DNA of 38,999 bases from an uncultured Leptotrichiaceae bacterium. Its GTDB lineage: Bacteria; Fusobacteriota; Fusobacteriia; Fusobacteriales; Leptotrichiaceae. The position numbers were made by a program, and so were the translations under genes. The stretch's first letter is position 1. Every line of letters begins with the position of its first letter. Shown here piece by piece: positions 6,863 to 15,212 of the stretch. The notes beneath the pieces are model-generated. The model made no database searches. It was not told the origin of the DNA and worked only from the letters and a program-made list of their open reading frames with translations. The stretch is taken from NCBI GenBank assembly GCA_938037005.1, contig CALHVR010000030.1, positions 1 through 38,999 of the forward strand, read 5' to 3'.

Positions 6863-8683
6863 ATGAAATATGTTGTAGGTATAGATATAGGAAATTCAAC
6901 AACAGAAGGAGCTTTAGCGAAAATTGAATCTGGTAAAGTAGAATTTTTGACGAGTACTTTAGTTAGTACAACAGGTATAAAAGGGACATCGCAAAATAAA
7001 CATGGAATTTTTCAAGTATTAAATGATATGCTTAGAGAAGTAGGATTAGAATACAAAGATATTGATAAAATAAGAATAAATGAGGCAGCTCCTGTTATTG
7101 GAGATGTTGCGATGGAAACAATTACAGAAACAATAATAACAGAATCTACAATGATAGGTCATAATCCTAAAACTCCAAGTGGAGCTGGACTTAGTTCAGG
7201 AATAACTGTACATTTTAAAGATTTATTGAAATGTGAAAAAAATAAAAATGTAATAGTTGTAGTACCAAGACAATATGATTTTGAAGATGTAGCAAGAGAT
7301 TTTAATTATGCTTATGAGCAAAATATAAAAATTACTGGTGCAATATTACAAAAAGATGATGCAGTATTAATTCAAAATAGAATAAAATTTAATATCCCTA
7401 TAATAGATGAAGTTGCTATGATTGAAAAAATACCATTAAATGTTCAATGTGGAGTGGAAGTGGCTCCGGTAGGAAAAGTTATTGAAGAATTATCAAATCC
7501 ATACGGGATTGCTAAAATTTTTAACTTAACACCTGAAGAAACAAAAAAAGTTGTTCCAATTTCAAGAGCTTTAATGGGAAATAGATCGGCTGTTGTAATC
7601 AAAACACCTGAGGGAGATGTAGAAGAAAAAATAATTCCTGCAGGTAAGATAGAAATTTATGGAAAAGATGGGAAAAAAGCAAGTGTAAATATTGAAGATG
7701 GTGCAAGCAAAATAATGGAAACAGTAAGTAGCGTAAAAGAAATAGAAGATATAAGAGGTGAAGCTGGAACAAATGTAGGTGGAATGCTTGAAAAAGTAAG
7801 ATATACAATGGCTAGCTTAACAGGAAAAAATATATCGGATATTTTCATACAAGATTTATTGGCTGTAGACACTTTTAGTCCTGTGAGTATAAAGGGAGGA
7901 CTTGCAAATGAGTTTTCAATGGAAAATGCAGTTGGAATAGCATCAATGGTAAAATCTGATAGATTACAGATGTCTATTATAGCGGAAGAATTAGAAAAAG
8001 AGTTAGGTATAAAGGTAGAAATAGGTGGAGTTGAAGCTGATATGGCAATAGCAGGAGCTTTGACAACTCCAGGGACAACACTTCCAATGGCGATAGTGGA
8101 TATGGGAGCAGGATCAACCGATGCTTCAATGATGGATAAAGAGGGGAATATAAAATCTATTCATATGGCTGGAGCGGGAAATATGGTGACAATGCTTATA
8201 AATGAAGAACTTGGACTTGAAGATATTTATTTAGCAGAGGAAATCAAAAAATATCCGTTGGCAAAAGTAGAAAGTTTATTCCATATAAGACATGAGGATG
8301 GAGCAGTTGAGTTTTTTGATGAGCCATTAGATCCACATTTGTTTGCAAGAGTAGTTATTATGTCACCAGAAGGTATGAAACCGATAGCTGTGGACAAATC
8401 GCTTGAAAAAATTAAAGCTGTTAGAAGAAGTGCAAAAGAAAGAATATTTGTAGAAAATGCGGAGAGAGCATTAAAATATATAAGTCCGACAAACAATATA
8501 AGAGACATTCATTTCGTAATATTAGTAGGAGGTTCAGCATTAGATTTTGAAGTTTCAGAATTTGTAACAGATAGATTATCTCATTATGGTATAGTAGCAG
8601 GGCGTGGAAATATTCGTAGTACAGAAGGACCTAGAAATGCGGTTGCAACTGGTCTTATCTTAGACATAGGAAATGAAAAATAA
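6863..8683 (+). CDS. pduG: Dehydratase reactivating factor, large subunit
   Basis: An ATP-dependent chaperone that swaps damaged cobalamin out of inactivated diol/glycerol dehydratase. It has 606 residues (Salmonella PduG 610). The actin-like/Hsp70-type phosphate loops are visible: VGIDIGNSTTEGALA at residues 4-18 and VDMGAGSTDASM in the second half, plus a glycine-rich LVGGSALDFEV near the C-terminus. The family stretch INEAAPVIGDVAMETITET is present. The ATG has AAGGAG eight bases upstream. It ends TAATG, overlapping the next start by one base, which implies translational coupling with the PduH-containing partner. The complex normally contains two large and two small subunits. Confidence 0.95.
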   Translation: MKYVVGIDIGNSTTEGALAKIESGKVEFLTSTLVSTTGIKGTSQNKHGIFQVLNDMLREVGLEYKDIDKIRINEAAPVIGDVAMETITETIITESTMIGHNPKTPSGAGLSSGITVHFKDLLKCEKNKNVIVVVPRQYDFEDVARDFNYAYEQNIKITGAILQKDDAVLIQNRIKFNIPIIDEVAMIEKIPLNVQCGVEVAPVGKVIEELSNPYGIAKIFNLTPEETKKVVPISRALMGNRSAVVIKTPEGDVEEKIIPAGKIEIYGKDGKKASVNIEDGASKIMETVSSVKEIEDIRGEAGTNVGGMLEKVRYTMASLTGKNISDIFIQDLLAVDTFSPVSIKGGLANEFSMENAVGIASMVKSDRLQMSIIAEELEKELGIKVEIGGVEADMAIAGALTTPGTTLPMAIVDMGAGSTDASMMDKEGNIKSIHMAGAGNMVTMLINEELGLEDIYLAEEIKKYPLAKVESLFHIRHEDGAVEFFDEPLDPHLFARVVIMSPEGMKPIAVDKSLEKIKAVRRSAKERIFVENAERALKYISPTNNIRDIHFVILVGGSALDFEVSEFVTDRLSHYGIVAGRGNIRSTEGPRNAVATGLILDIGNEK

Positions 8684-9633
8684 TGTCAAGAATAGAAAAA
8701 GAAAAAATTGCGATAGAAGTTCTTTTAGATAAAGAAAATGAAAAACGAGCATTAGATATTGTATATGGAATTGAAGAAGAAGGAATTCCTTATAGTATAA
8801 ATTATACAAACTATAATGAAAATGTAGATGACAATACTTTAATAAAATATGCTTTTGAACAAGCAAGAAAATCTAAATTAAGTCTTGGAATTGCAATAGC
8901 AAACAATAAAGCTATTTTTCATTTTTCAAAATTAAAAGATAAAAGCCCATTATTTGTATTAGAAGACCTTGAAAATACCGGAAGAGAACAAAAAAGAACT
9001 TATGGAAGTAATATAGCCAGAGTTGTAAAAGGAATACCTTTAAAAGATATAAACGAGATAGATGAAAAAATTGTAGAGAGAGAAGATTTTATAGAAAAAA
9101 TTGAAGAAGAAAAAACTCAAGAAATGAGTGATAAAATGAATAAAAATGATTTAAAAGATGAATTACATGAAGAAGTATTGAAAAAAGTGATGGAATATAT
9201 TTCAAAAGAAAATAATGTGGAAGTATCATGTAATAAAGAATATTTTGATACAAATTTAGAATTGGCAGAAAAATTAGTAACGAAAGCTTTTGAAAAAGCG
9301 ACTAGAGAAGGATTGAGTATAACAGTGTCAGTTGTAAATAAAGGTGGAAATTTAATTTTATTAAAAAAACAAGACGAAGCAATAGTAGCAAGCATTGATG
9401 TTTCATATAAAAAAGCATATACTGCGTTATCATTAAATTGCCCAAGTTCAAAAGTTGACTTAAATGAATTTCCAGGATTAGATCAACTGATGAAAGATAA
9501 AATTGTGTTATTTGGTGGTGGATATCCAATCGTTTATAAAGGTAAACTTATAGGAGGTTTAGGAGTAAGCGGTGGAAGTTCAGAACAGGATGAAAGAATA
9601 GCAAAAGAAACGATAGAAGAAGTTTTACGTTAA
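8683..9633 (+). CDS. Fusion of dehydratase reactivase small subunit (PduH) and GlcG/PduO-C (DUF336) domain
   Basis: 316 residues carrying two known modules. Residues 1-120 match PduH, the small reactivase subunit (LGIAIANNKAIFHFSKL, SPLFVLED, GSNIARVVKGIPL). Residues about 121-180 are a charged linker containing an amphipathic helix (ELHEEVLKKVMEYIS). Residues about 185-316 are a GlcG/HbpS/PduO-C fold (VSVVNKGGNLILLKKQDEA, SYKKAYTAL, FGGGYPIVYKGKLIGGLGV, EQDERIAKETI). In Salmonella the latter domain is the C-terminal part of adenosyltransferase PduO; here the adenosyltransferase is absent and the domain is joined to PduH. No histidine occurs in the GlcG part, so histidine-ligated haem binding is doubtful. 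The start overlaps the pduG stop by one base, and a terminator follows, so it is the last gene of the operon. Confidence 0.88.
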   Translation: MSRIEKEKIAIEVLLDKENEKRALDIVYGIEEEGIPYSINYTNYNENVDDNTLIKYAFEQARKSKLSLGIAIANNKAIFHFSKLKDKSPLFVLEDLENTGREQKRTYGSNIARVVKGIPLKDINEIDEKIVEREDFIEKIEEEKTQEMSDKMNKNDLKDELHEEVLKKVMEYISKENNVEVSCNKEYFDTNLELAEKLVTKAFEKATREGLSITVSVVNKGGNLILLKKQDEAIVASIDVSYKKAYTALSLNCPSSKVDLNEFPGLDQLMKDKIVLFGGGYPIVYKGKLIGGLGVSGGSSEQDERIAKETIEEVLR

Positions 9634-9640
9634 TAAAATG

Positions 9641-9687
9641 AAAAAACATATCTAAAAACTGTAAATAAGTTGGAGGATATGTTTTTT
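9641..9687 (+). terminator. Terminator ending the pdu operon
   Basis: A 12-bp perfect stem, AAAAAACATATC (9641-9652) with GATATGTTTTTT (9676-9687), with a 23-base loop; the T run is part of the right arm. It lies directly after the fusion gene. Confidence 0.7.
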
Positions 9688-9838
9688 ATTTGATATATTT
9701 TTTTGTCATATATCTATTATCTTATAATAAAAAAACTAAATAGATTTTTGTAAAATATTATTAAAAAAAGTAGAATATTATTTATAAATTTGATATGATA
9801 TAAGTATATAAAATAGAGTAATGTAGAATGGAGATAAA

Positions 9839-10864
9839 ATGTTTAATTTTTTTAAAATATTTAGAGTAAATAAAAGTATATCAATAGATTTGGGGACAGC
9901 AAACATATTAATTTATGATAAACAAAAGAAAAAAATAGTATTAAATGAGCCATCAGTAGTGGCAAGAGATAGAAAAACAAGAAAAGTTATTGCAGTAGGT
10001 AAAGAAGCGAGAGAAATGTTGGGGAAAACTCCAGATAGTATTGAAGCTATTAAGCCATTAAAAGATGGAGTAATAGCAGATATTGATTCTACGAAAGAAA
10101 TGATTTCACATTTCATATATAAAATTTATGGGAATGGACTTTTTAAGCCAGAAGTTATGATTTGTGTACCGATAGAGGTGACAAGTATTGAGAGAAAAGC
10201 TTTATTTGATGCTGTGAAAGGAGCAAAAAAAACATATATAATAGAAGAGGGTAGAGCAGCAATTATTGGATCAGGAGTAAATATTTCTCAACCAGAAGGA
10301 AATATGGTAATAGACATAGGGGGAGGATCTACTGATATTGCAATTTTATCATTAGATGAAATTATTGCAAGTAAATCAATAAAAATTGCAGGGAATAAAT
10401 TTGATGATGATATAGTTAGATTTATTAAGAAAAAATATAATTTATTAATAGGGGATAGAACTGCTGAGAAAATAAAAAAAGAATTAGCTACAGCAATAAA
10501 ATCTTCAAATCCAGAAGTTATGGCAATAAAAGGAAGAGATTTAGAAACAGGAATACCTAATACGGTAGATGTTGATGCAAATGAAATTTATGATGCGATA
10601 GAAGATTCGCTTTACCAAATTGTAAATTCTACGAAAGAGGTGCTAGAAAAATGTCCGCCGGAGTTGTCTGCTGATATTTTAGATAATGGAATTGTAATGA
10701 CAGGTGGAGGTTCGTTGATTCACAACTTTATTGATTTAATGGAAAAAGAGATAGGAATTAAAGTATACTTATCAAAAAATCCATTAGATTCAGTAGTTTT
10801 GGGTGGAGGAGCTGCTTTTGATAATAAAAAATTATTAAAAACACTTCAAATGAGAGAAAATTAA
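9839..10864 (+). CDS. MreB/Mbl-like actin homologue, divergent
   Basis: A bacterial actin that forms membrane-associated filaments guiding cell-wall synthesis and rod shape. It has 341 residues (MreB about 335-347). Nucleotide-binding motifs are visible: phosphate 1 IDLGTANILIY (residues 16-26), phosphate 2 IDIGGGSTDIAI (159-170) and the adenosine motif VMTGGGSLI. The N-terminus FNFFKIF is amphipathic and could bind the membrane. The normally conserved IEEPMAAAIG reads IEEGRAAIIG (136-145), keeping the catalytic glutamate region but changing Pro-Met to Gly-Arg. Phosphate 2 has Ser-Thr-Asp where MreB has Thr-Thr-Glu. No mreC, mreD or rodA follows, so this is probably a paralogue rather than the main MreB; that is inference. 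The ATG has GGAG seven bases upstream. Confidence 0.88.
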   Translation: MFNFFKIFRVNKSISIDLGTANILIYDKQKKKIVLNEPSVVARDRKTRKVIAVGKEAREMLGKTPDSIEAIKPLKDGVIADIDSTKEMISHFIYKIYGNGLFKPEVMICVPIEVTSIERKALFDAVKGAKKTYIIEEGRAAIIGSGVNISQPEGNMVIDIGGGSTDIAILSLDEIIASKSIKIAGNKFDDDIVRFIKKKYNLLIGDRTAEKIKKELATAIKSSNPEVMAIKGRDLETGIPNTVDVDANEIYDAIEDSLYQIVNSTKEVLEKCPPELSADILDNGIVMTGGGSLIHNFIDLMEKEIGIKVYLSKNPLDSVVLGGGAAFDNKKLLKTLQMREN

Positions 10865-10877
10865 TATAGGTTAAAAT

Positions 10878-11831
10878 ATGAAAAATAAAGAAATATTAAT
10901 TAATTTTAAAAAAGAAATAAATTTAAGTAAAAAAAGTGCAAGTTATTTGTTTTATGGAGATAATCGTGTAGATTTATTATATTATGCGTTAGAATTTTCT
11001 AAAATAGTAATGACTAAAGATATTGAAAATAAAGAAGAAAAAAGAATAATAAATAAACAAATTGATGAGTTTCAACACCCTGACATTGAAGTTATTAATA
11101 AAGAAAATGGAAATATAAAAATAGATGAAATTAGAAGTATAATTTATTCAGCGATAGAGTCGAGTTATAATTCACCTAAAAAAATATTTATTTTGAGTGG
11201 AGTAGAACAAATAAGAAAAGAGTCATCAAATGCACTTTTGAAAATACTGGAAGAACCACCTCAAAATGTATATTTTATATTGTTATCACGAACATTGAAT
11301 ATACTTTCTACAATAAAATCAAGAACTATAAAATTTTATTTAGAAGCGAGTACATATGAAGAGTTGGGAGTAACTAAAGAAGAGTATTATTTTTTTGATG
11401 GAAACGAAAATAATTTGAGAATATGGAAAAATTTAGGGTATAATTTATTAGATTATGAAGATAATATTAGAAAATATGAAATAGCTTTAGAAAATATAGT
11501 AAAAAATGGACAAAGTGAAGGCATAGAGAGTGAAGAAAAAAATATAATAAATATTGTTAAGTATAATAAAAGTATAGAATATTTGTGTAAACAAGTACGA
11601 TATATGAAACAATCAGAGATATTTTTAATTGTAAACAGACTTGAAGAAGTGTTTAAACAAGAGAGAACTAAAATTTTGGAAATTTTAGGTAAAATGATAC
11701 TTTACTCTAAAAATATAATAGATGTAGATAAATTAAAAAAATTAATAATTATAAAAAATAGTATTAAAAGTAATGTAAATATACGTAGTATATTATTTAA
11801 TTTTTTTGAAATTTTATCAAATGACGATTAA
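10878..11831 (+). CDS. holB: DNA polymerase III delta-prime-like clamp-loader subunit
   Basis: 317 residues. The AAA+ clamp-loader signature SSNALLKILEEPPQNVYFIL lies at residues 116-135, followed by LSTIKSRT (143-150), the arginine-finger (SRC-type) region. The position of the Walker A loop (about 25-35, FYGDNRVDLL) lacks the P-loop, and no zinc-binding cysteines are seen; loss of ATP binding is usual for delta-prime. The N-terminal half is well conserved and the C-terminal half is very Lys/Asn/Ile rich. It begins 13 bases after the mreB-like gene and is probably cotranscribed with it. A role in replisome clamp loading is taken from the family. Confidence 0.85.
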   Translation: MKNKEILINFKKEINLSKKSASYLFYGDNRVDLLYYALEFSKIVMTKDIENKEEKRIINKQIDEFQHPDIEVINKENGNIKIDEIRSIIYSAIESSYNSPKKIFILSGVEQIRKESSNALLKILEEPPQNVYFILLSRTLNILSTIKSRTIKFYLEASTYEELGVTKEEYYFFDGNENNLRIWKNLGYNLLDYEDNIRKYEIALENIVKNGQSEGIESEEKNIINIVKYNKSIEYLCKQVRYMKQSEIFLIVNRLEEVFKQERTKILEILGKMILYSKNIIDVDKLKKLIIIKNSIKSNVNIRSILFNFFEILSNDD

Positions 11832-11868
11832 TATTTTCAAGATAAATTTCTAAGAAAGAGGGATTATT

Positions 11869-13374
11869 ATGAATTTAAAGCATTTAATAAGTGGAACAGA
11901 TATTCGTGGTATTGTATCAAAATTTGAAGATAGGGAAATAAATTTATCAGGTGAAGAAGTAAAATTTATTGCAAAAGGTTTTGGACTTTGGATTGAAAAA
12001 AATTGTGGAAAACAAGCAAGAAATGAAAATAGAAAAATAAAAATAGCAGTAGGGTATGACGCGAGATTAACTGGAACTTTATTTTCTCAAATAATAAGAA
12101 ATGTTTTGAAAAATATGGGAATCGATGTTTATAATTGTGGAATGTCAATAACTCCATCATTATTTATGACAACAATTTTTGATGAATATAAAGTAGATGG
12201 AGCAGTTATGATAACAGCGAGTCATTTACCAAGTTATTACAATGGATTAAAATTTTTCTCATTAAGAGGTGGGCTGGAAAAAGAGGAAGTTGTAGAACTT
12301 TTAGAATTATCAAAAAATAATCCTGAATTTATAGAAGTAAAAGATAAAGGAATTGAAATAGAGAAAGAGTTAGATAATGATTATGCAAAATATTTAGTAG
12401 ATTTAATAAAAGCACAAGCTAAAAATGGTGAGAAACCATTACAAAAGTTAAAAATAGTTGTAGATGCCGGGAATGGAGCAGCAGGATTTATAGCTGAAAA
12501 TGTGATAGCAGAATTGGGTGGAGATATAACAGGAAGTCAATTTTTAGATCCAGATGGGAATTTTCCAAATCATGTCCCTAATCCGGAAGCTAAAGAAGCT
12601 ATAGAATCAATAAAGCAAGCTGTTTTAAAAAATAATGCTGATTTTGGAATAATATTTGATGCTGATGGAGATAGAAGTGCGTTTATTGATCAAGAAGGAA
12701 GAGAAATAAATAGAAATAATTTAATTGCGTTATTAGCAGAAATACTTATAAAAGAAACGCCAAAAGCAACAATAGTTACAGATTCAGTGACTTCTATTGA
12801 ATTAAAAAAATTTATTGAAAAAAGAGGGGGAAAACATCATAGATTCCAAAGAGGTTATAAAAATGTAATAAATGAAGCTAAAAGACTTAATGATGAGGGA
12901 ATTTATACACCACTTGCGATAGAAACATCAGGACATGCCGCATTTATTGATAATTACTTTTTAGATGATGGTGCTTATATGGCGGCAAGATTATTAATTC
13001 AATTAGTAAAAAGTAAACAAAAAGGTGTGAATTTTACAGATGTTTTAAATGAAATTAAAGAACCTGTAGAGGAAAAAGAATTAAGATTTAAAATAAAAGA
13101 GTTAGATAATTTTAGAGAAATTGGGAATGAAATTCTTAAAGATTTAAAAGAGTATGTATTAACAGTTTCAAATTGGGAACTTGAAATACCGAATTATGAA
13201 GGAATAAGAGTAAATGTGGATAAAGAAAATTGGTTTTTATTAAGGTTATCATTACACGAGCCGTTATTGTGTTTAAATATTGAAACAACTAAAAAAGGGA
13301 AAGTAGAAGAAATATTGATAAAATTAAAAGAATTTTTAAGTTTGAAAGAAAATATTGATATATCTAATTTGTAA
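11869..13374 (+). CDS. Alpha-D-phosphohexomutase (phosphoglucomutase/phosphomannomutase)
   Basis: Interconverts hexose 1- and 6-phosphates, feeding sugar-nucleotide and envelope polysaccharide synthesis. It has 501 residues in four domains. The phosphoserine loop is TASHLPSYYNGLKFF with Ser118; the metal loop is DADGDR with Asp264, Asp266 and Asp268; the sugar-binding loop is ETSGH at 352-356; a C-terminal phosphate-binding domain ends the protein. The start MNLKHLISGTDIRGIV has the usual GTDIRG opening. The site AGAGGGA lies ahead of the ATG. Substrate preference (glucose, mannose or amino sugar) cannot be read from the motifs. It follows holB by 37 bases and may share its transcript. Confidence 0.9.
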   Translation: MNLKHLISGTDIRGIVSKFEDREINLSGEEVKFIAKGFGLWIEKNCGKQARNENRKIKIAVGYDARLTGTLFSQIIRNVLKNMGIDVYNCGMSITPSLFMTTIFDEYKVDGAVMITASHLPSYYNGLKFFSLRGGLEKEEVVELLELSKNNPEFIEVKDKGIEIEKELDNDYAKYLVDLIKAQAKNGEKPLQKLKIVVDAGNGAAGFIAENVIAELGGDITGSQFLDPDGNFPNHVPNPEAKEAIESIKQAVLKNNADFGIIFDADGDRSAFIDQEGREINRNNLIALLAEILIKETPKATIVTDSVTSIELKKFIEKRGGKHHRFQRGYKNVINEAKRLNDEGIYTPLAIETSGHAAFIDNYFLDDGAYMAARLLIQLVKSKQKGVNFTDVLNEIKEPVEEKELRFKIKELDNFREIGNEILKDLKEYVLTVSNWELEIPNYEGIRVNVDKENWFLLRLSLHEPLLCLNIETTKKGKVEEILIKLKEFLSLKENIDISNL

Positions 13375-13417
13375 AAAGTAAAGATGAAAAAATATATGTT
13401 AAAAGGAGGTAGGAGCT

Positions 13418-13831
13418 ATGAAAATATTATTTGGTTATTATGAAAATATTGACTTTGGATTAACTCAATATTCAGAAATAAAATTTGAAGAAAATGAAAC
13501 AAAAGAAAGTTTAGAGAAAAAGTCAAAATATAAAAAATACTTGTTATCAGCAATAATGGAAGATTTTGTTCATATAAATGTATTAGATGATTTTTATAAA
13601 GATGTTAAAAATCTTTTGAATGGTGAAGTAGAAAGTCTAACATGGAATGGAAACTTATTTTATCATAGATTAACAAAAAATACTGCAACTTTTATTTGTA
13701 AAGATGAAAAAAATACAGAGTGTCAGGAGTGGTCTTGTCCATTAAAAGAATATAAAAGAGTATTACAAGCATGGAAAGAGTTTATAAGTTTGAAATCAAA
13801 ACCACAAACACAAATTGAAGTAGAAATTTAG
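13418..13831 (+). CDS. Unknown small protein with C-terminal Cys-Trp-Ser-Cys region
   Basis: 137 residues that I do not recognise. It is soluble and has no signal peptide or membrane segment. The N-terminus MKILFGYYENIDFGLTQYS is followed by an acidic/Lys-rich helix region, then mixed sequence with three cysteines (FICKDEK, TECQEWSCPLKEY at about residues 98-116) and an amphipathic helix RVLQAWKEFISL. A very strong site, AAAGGAGG at 13401-13408, precedes the ATG, so it is likely well translated. It follows the phosphohexomutase by 43 bases and ends before a strong terminator, closing the mreB-like/holB/hexomutase unit. No function assigned. Confidence 0.75.
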   Translation: MKILFGYYENIDFGLTQYSEIKFEENETKESLEKKSKYKKYLLSAIMEDFVHINVLDDFYKDVKNLLNGEVESLTWNGNLFYHRLTKNTATFICKDEKNTECQEWSCPLKEYKRVLQAWKEFISLKSKPQTQIEVEI

Positions 13832-13879
13832 TTTTATTTTAAGATTTTAAAATTAATTTTATAAATTTCAGTAATAAAT

Positions 13880-13905
13880 AAAGCCTACAAAAGTAGGCTT
13901 TTTAA
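13880..13905 (+). terminator. Terminator between convergent units
   Basis: AAAGCCTAC (13880-13888) pairs with GTAGGCTTT (13893-13901) around a 4-base loop, followed by T residues on the plus strand. It separates the plus-strand unknown gene from the minus-strand TPR gene and could serve both directions; its right arm touches the TPR stop codon at 13902. Confidence 0.85.
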
Positions 13906-15191
13906 ATTCCTTCTAACATTAATTTAGCTTCTTTATCTCCATTTTGAGCTGCTTGTTTTAAATATTTTATTCCTAAATCTTTATTACCTAAATCGTAATT
14001 AATCATTCCTAAGTGGTATAAAGCTCGCTTATCGTTTTTTTGCTTATATGCAATTTCAAAATATTTTAATGCTTCTGTATATTTCTCTTGCTGAGAATAA
14101 ATTAATCCAATGTTAAATGCTTTATCTGTTTGATTAAATTCATCAACTAATTTTTTATACCATTTTAATGCTTCATCAAAGTTATTTTTTTCATAATATA
14201 AAATTGCTAAATTATACATTGCTTTTAAACTATTCCCTTTTTTAATAGCCATTATATAATATTTTTCTGCTTGTACTTTATTATTTTTTTTGTCAAATGC
14301 AATTCCTAAATTGTAATAAATTTGTTCTATATTTTTTATATCAGGAAATTTTGCAATCACTTCATTTATTTTAATTTCGTTATTTTGTTTTTGATAAATA
14401 TCTATTAAATTTTGAGCTGCATCTATATCGTGTTCTTGAGAAATTGCTTTATTATAATTTTCTATAGCTTTAGTTGTATTATTTAATTTTTCATAATAAG
14501 TTCCTAATTTAAAATATGTTCCTTTTGTAGTTTTTGCTAATCCACCTTGAGCAAAATCTTGTTCAAAATATTTGATTGCATTTGTATAATTACCTTTTTT
14601 CTCATACAATACTCCCAAGTTATAGTCAGATAAGCCTTTTGTCCCACTTTGTATAGCTTTATTATTATATTGTTCTGCTAGTTTAATATTATTTGTATCT
14701 AAATATAAAGTAGCTAACATGCTATTAGATTCGGCATCTCCTAAATTTGAAGCCATTTGAAAATATTTAATTGCATTTGTTGTATCATTTTTATTCATAT
14801 AAATTAAACCTAAATTATACATTGCATCTATATTTTTTGTTTCTTTAATGGATAACTCGTAATTTTTGATCGCTTCATTTTCACGACCTATATTTGAGTA
14901 TAAATTAGCTAACTCATAATACGCACTTTTTTTACCAAGTCTTATTGCTTCTTTAAAATATTTTTCTGCTTCCATATTATTTTTAATCGTTTCGTATAAT
15001 ACAGCCAAATTATATGCAGTATCAGGATCTTGTTTTAGTGCGTATGATTTTTTATAATTTTCTTCTGCTAATTTATAATTTTTTATTTTATGAAAGTCTA
15101 ACGCATTATCAAAAAATTCTTCATAAGTTTCTGCTAATGAATTTGTACTAAAAATAATTGATGAGATTAATAAAAATAATCGTTTTTTCAT
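13902..15191 (-). CDS. Secreted TPR/Sel1-repeat protein
   Basis: 429 residues. A Sec signal peptide is clear (MKKRLFLLISSIIFSTNSLA, cleavage after about residue 20). The rest is about eleven tandem 34-36-residue TPR/Sel1-like units with the pattern YNLGxxYxxxxxxxxAxxYYxxAxxxG. Such arrays are protein-interaction scaffolds; here it should be periplasmic or outside the cell. No catalytic domain is seen. The start is preceded by GGGAGGAAAA on the minus strand. It begins 21 bases after the S66 peptidase stop codon and is probably cotranscribed with proS and the peptidase. Partner and process are unknown; envelope assembly is only a guess. Confidence 0.85.
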   Translation of the reverse strand: MKKRLFLLISSIIFSTNSLAETYEEFFDNALDFHKIKNYKLAEENYKKSYALKQDPDTAYNLAVLYETIKNNMEAEKYFKEAIRLGKKSAYYELANLYSNIGRENEAIKNYELSIKETKNIDAMYNLGLIYMNKNDTTNAIKYFQMASNLGDAESNSMLATLYLDTNNIKLAEQYNNKAIQSGTKGLSDYNLGVLYEKKGNYTNAIKYFEQDFAQGGLAKTTKGTYFKLGTYYEKLNNTTKAIENYNKAISQEHDIDAAQNLIDIYQKQNNEIKINEVIAKFPDIKNIEQIYYNLGIAFDKKNNKVQAEKYYIMAIKKGNSLKAMYNLAILYYEKNNFDEALKWYKKLVDEFNQTDKAFNIGLIYSQQEKYTEALKYFEIAYKQKNDKRALYHLGMINYDLGNKDLGIKYLKQAAQNGDKEAKLMLEGI

Positions 15192-15212
15192 TTTTCCTCC
15201 CCAAATTTATAT

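Noticed and set aside
13902..15191. Tandem DNA repeat array or CRISPR in the TPR gene
   Set aside because: The repetition is at the protein level (degenerate 34-36-residue units); DNA units are not identical and there are no constant repeats with spacers.
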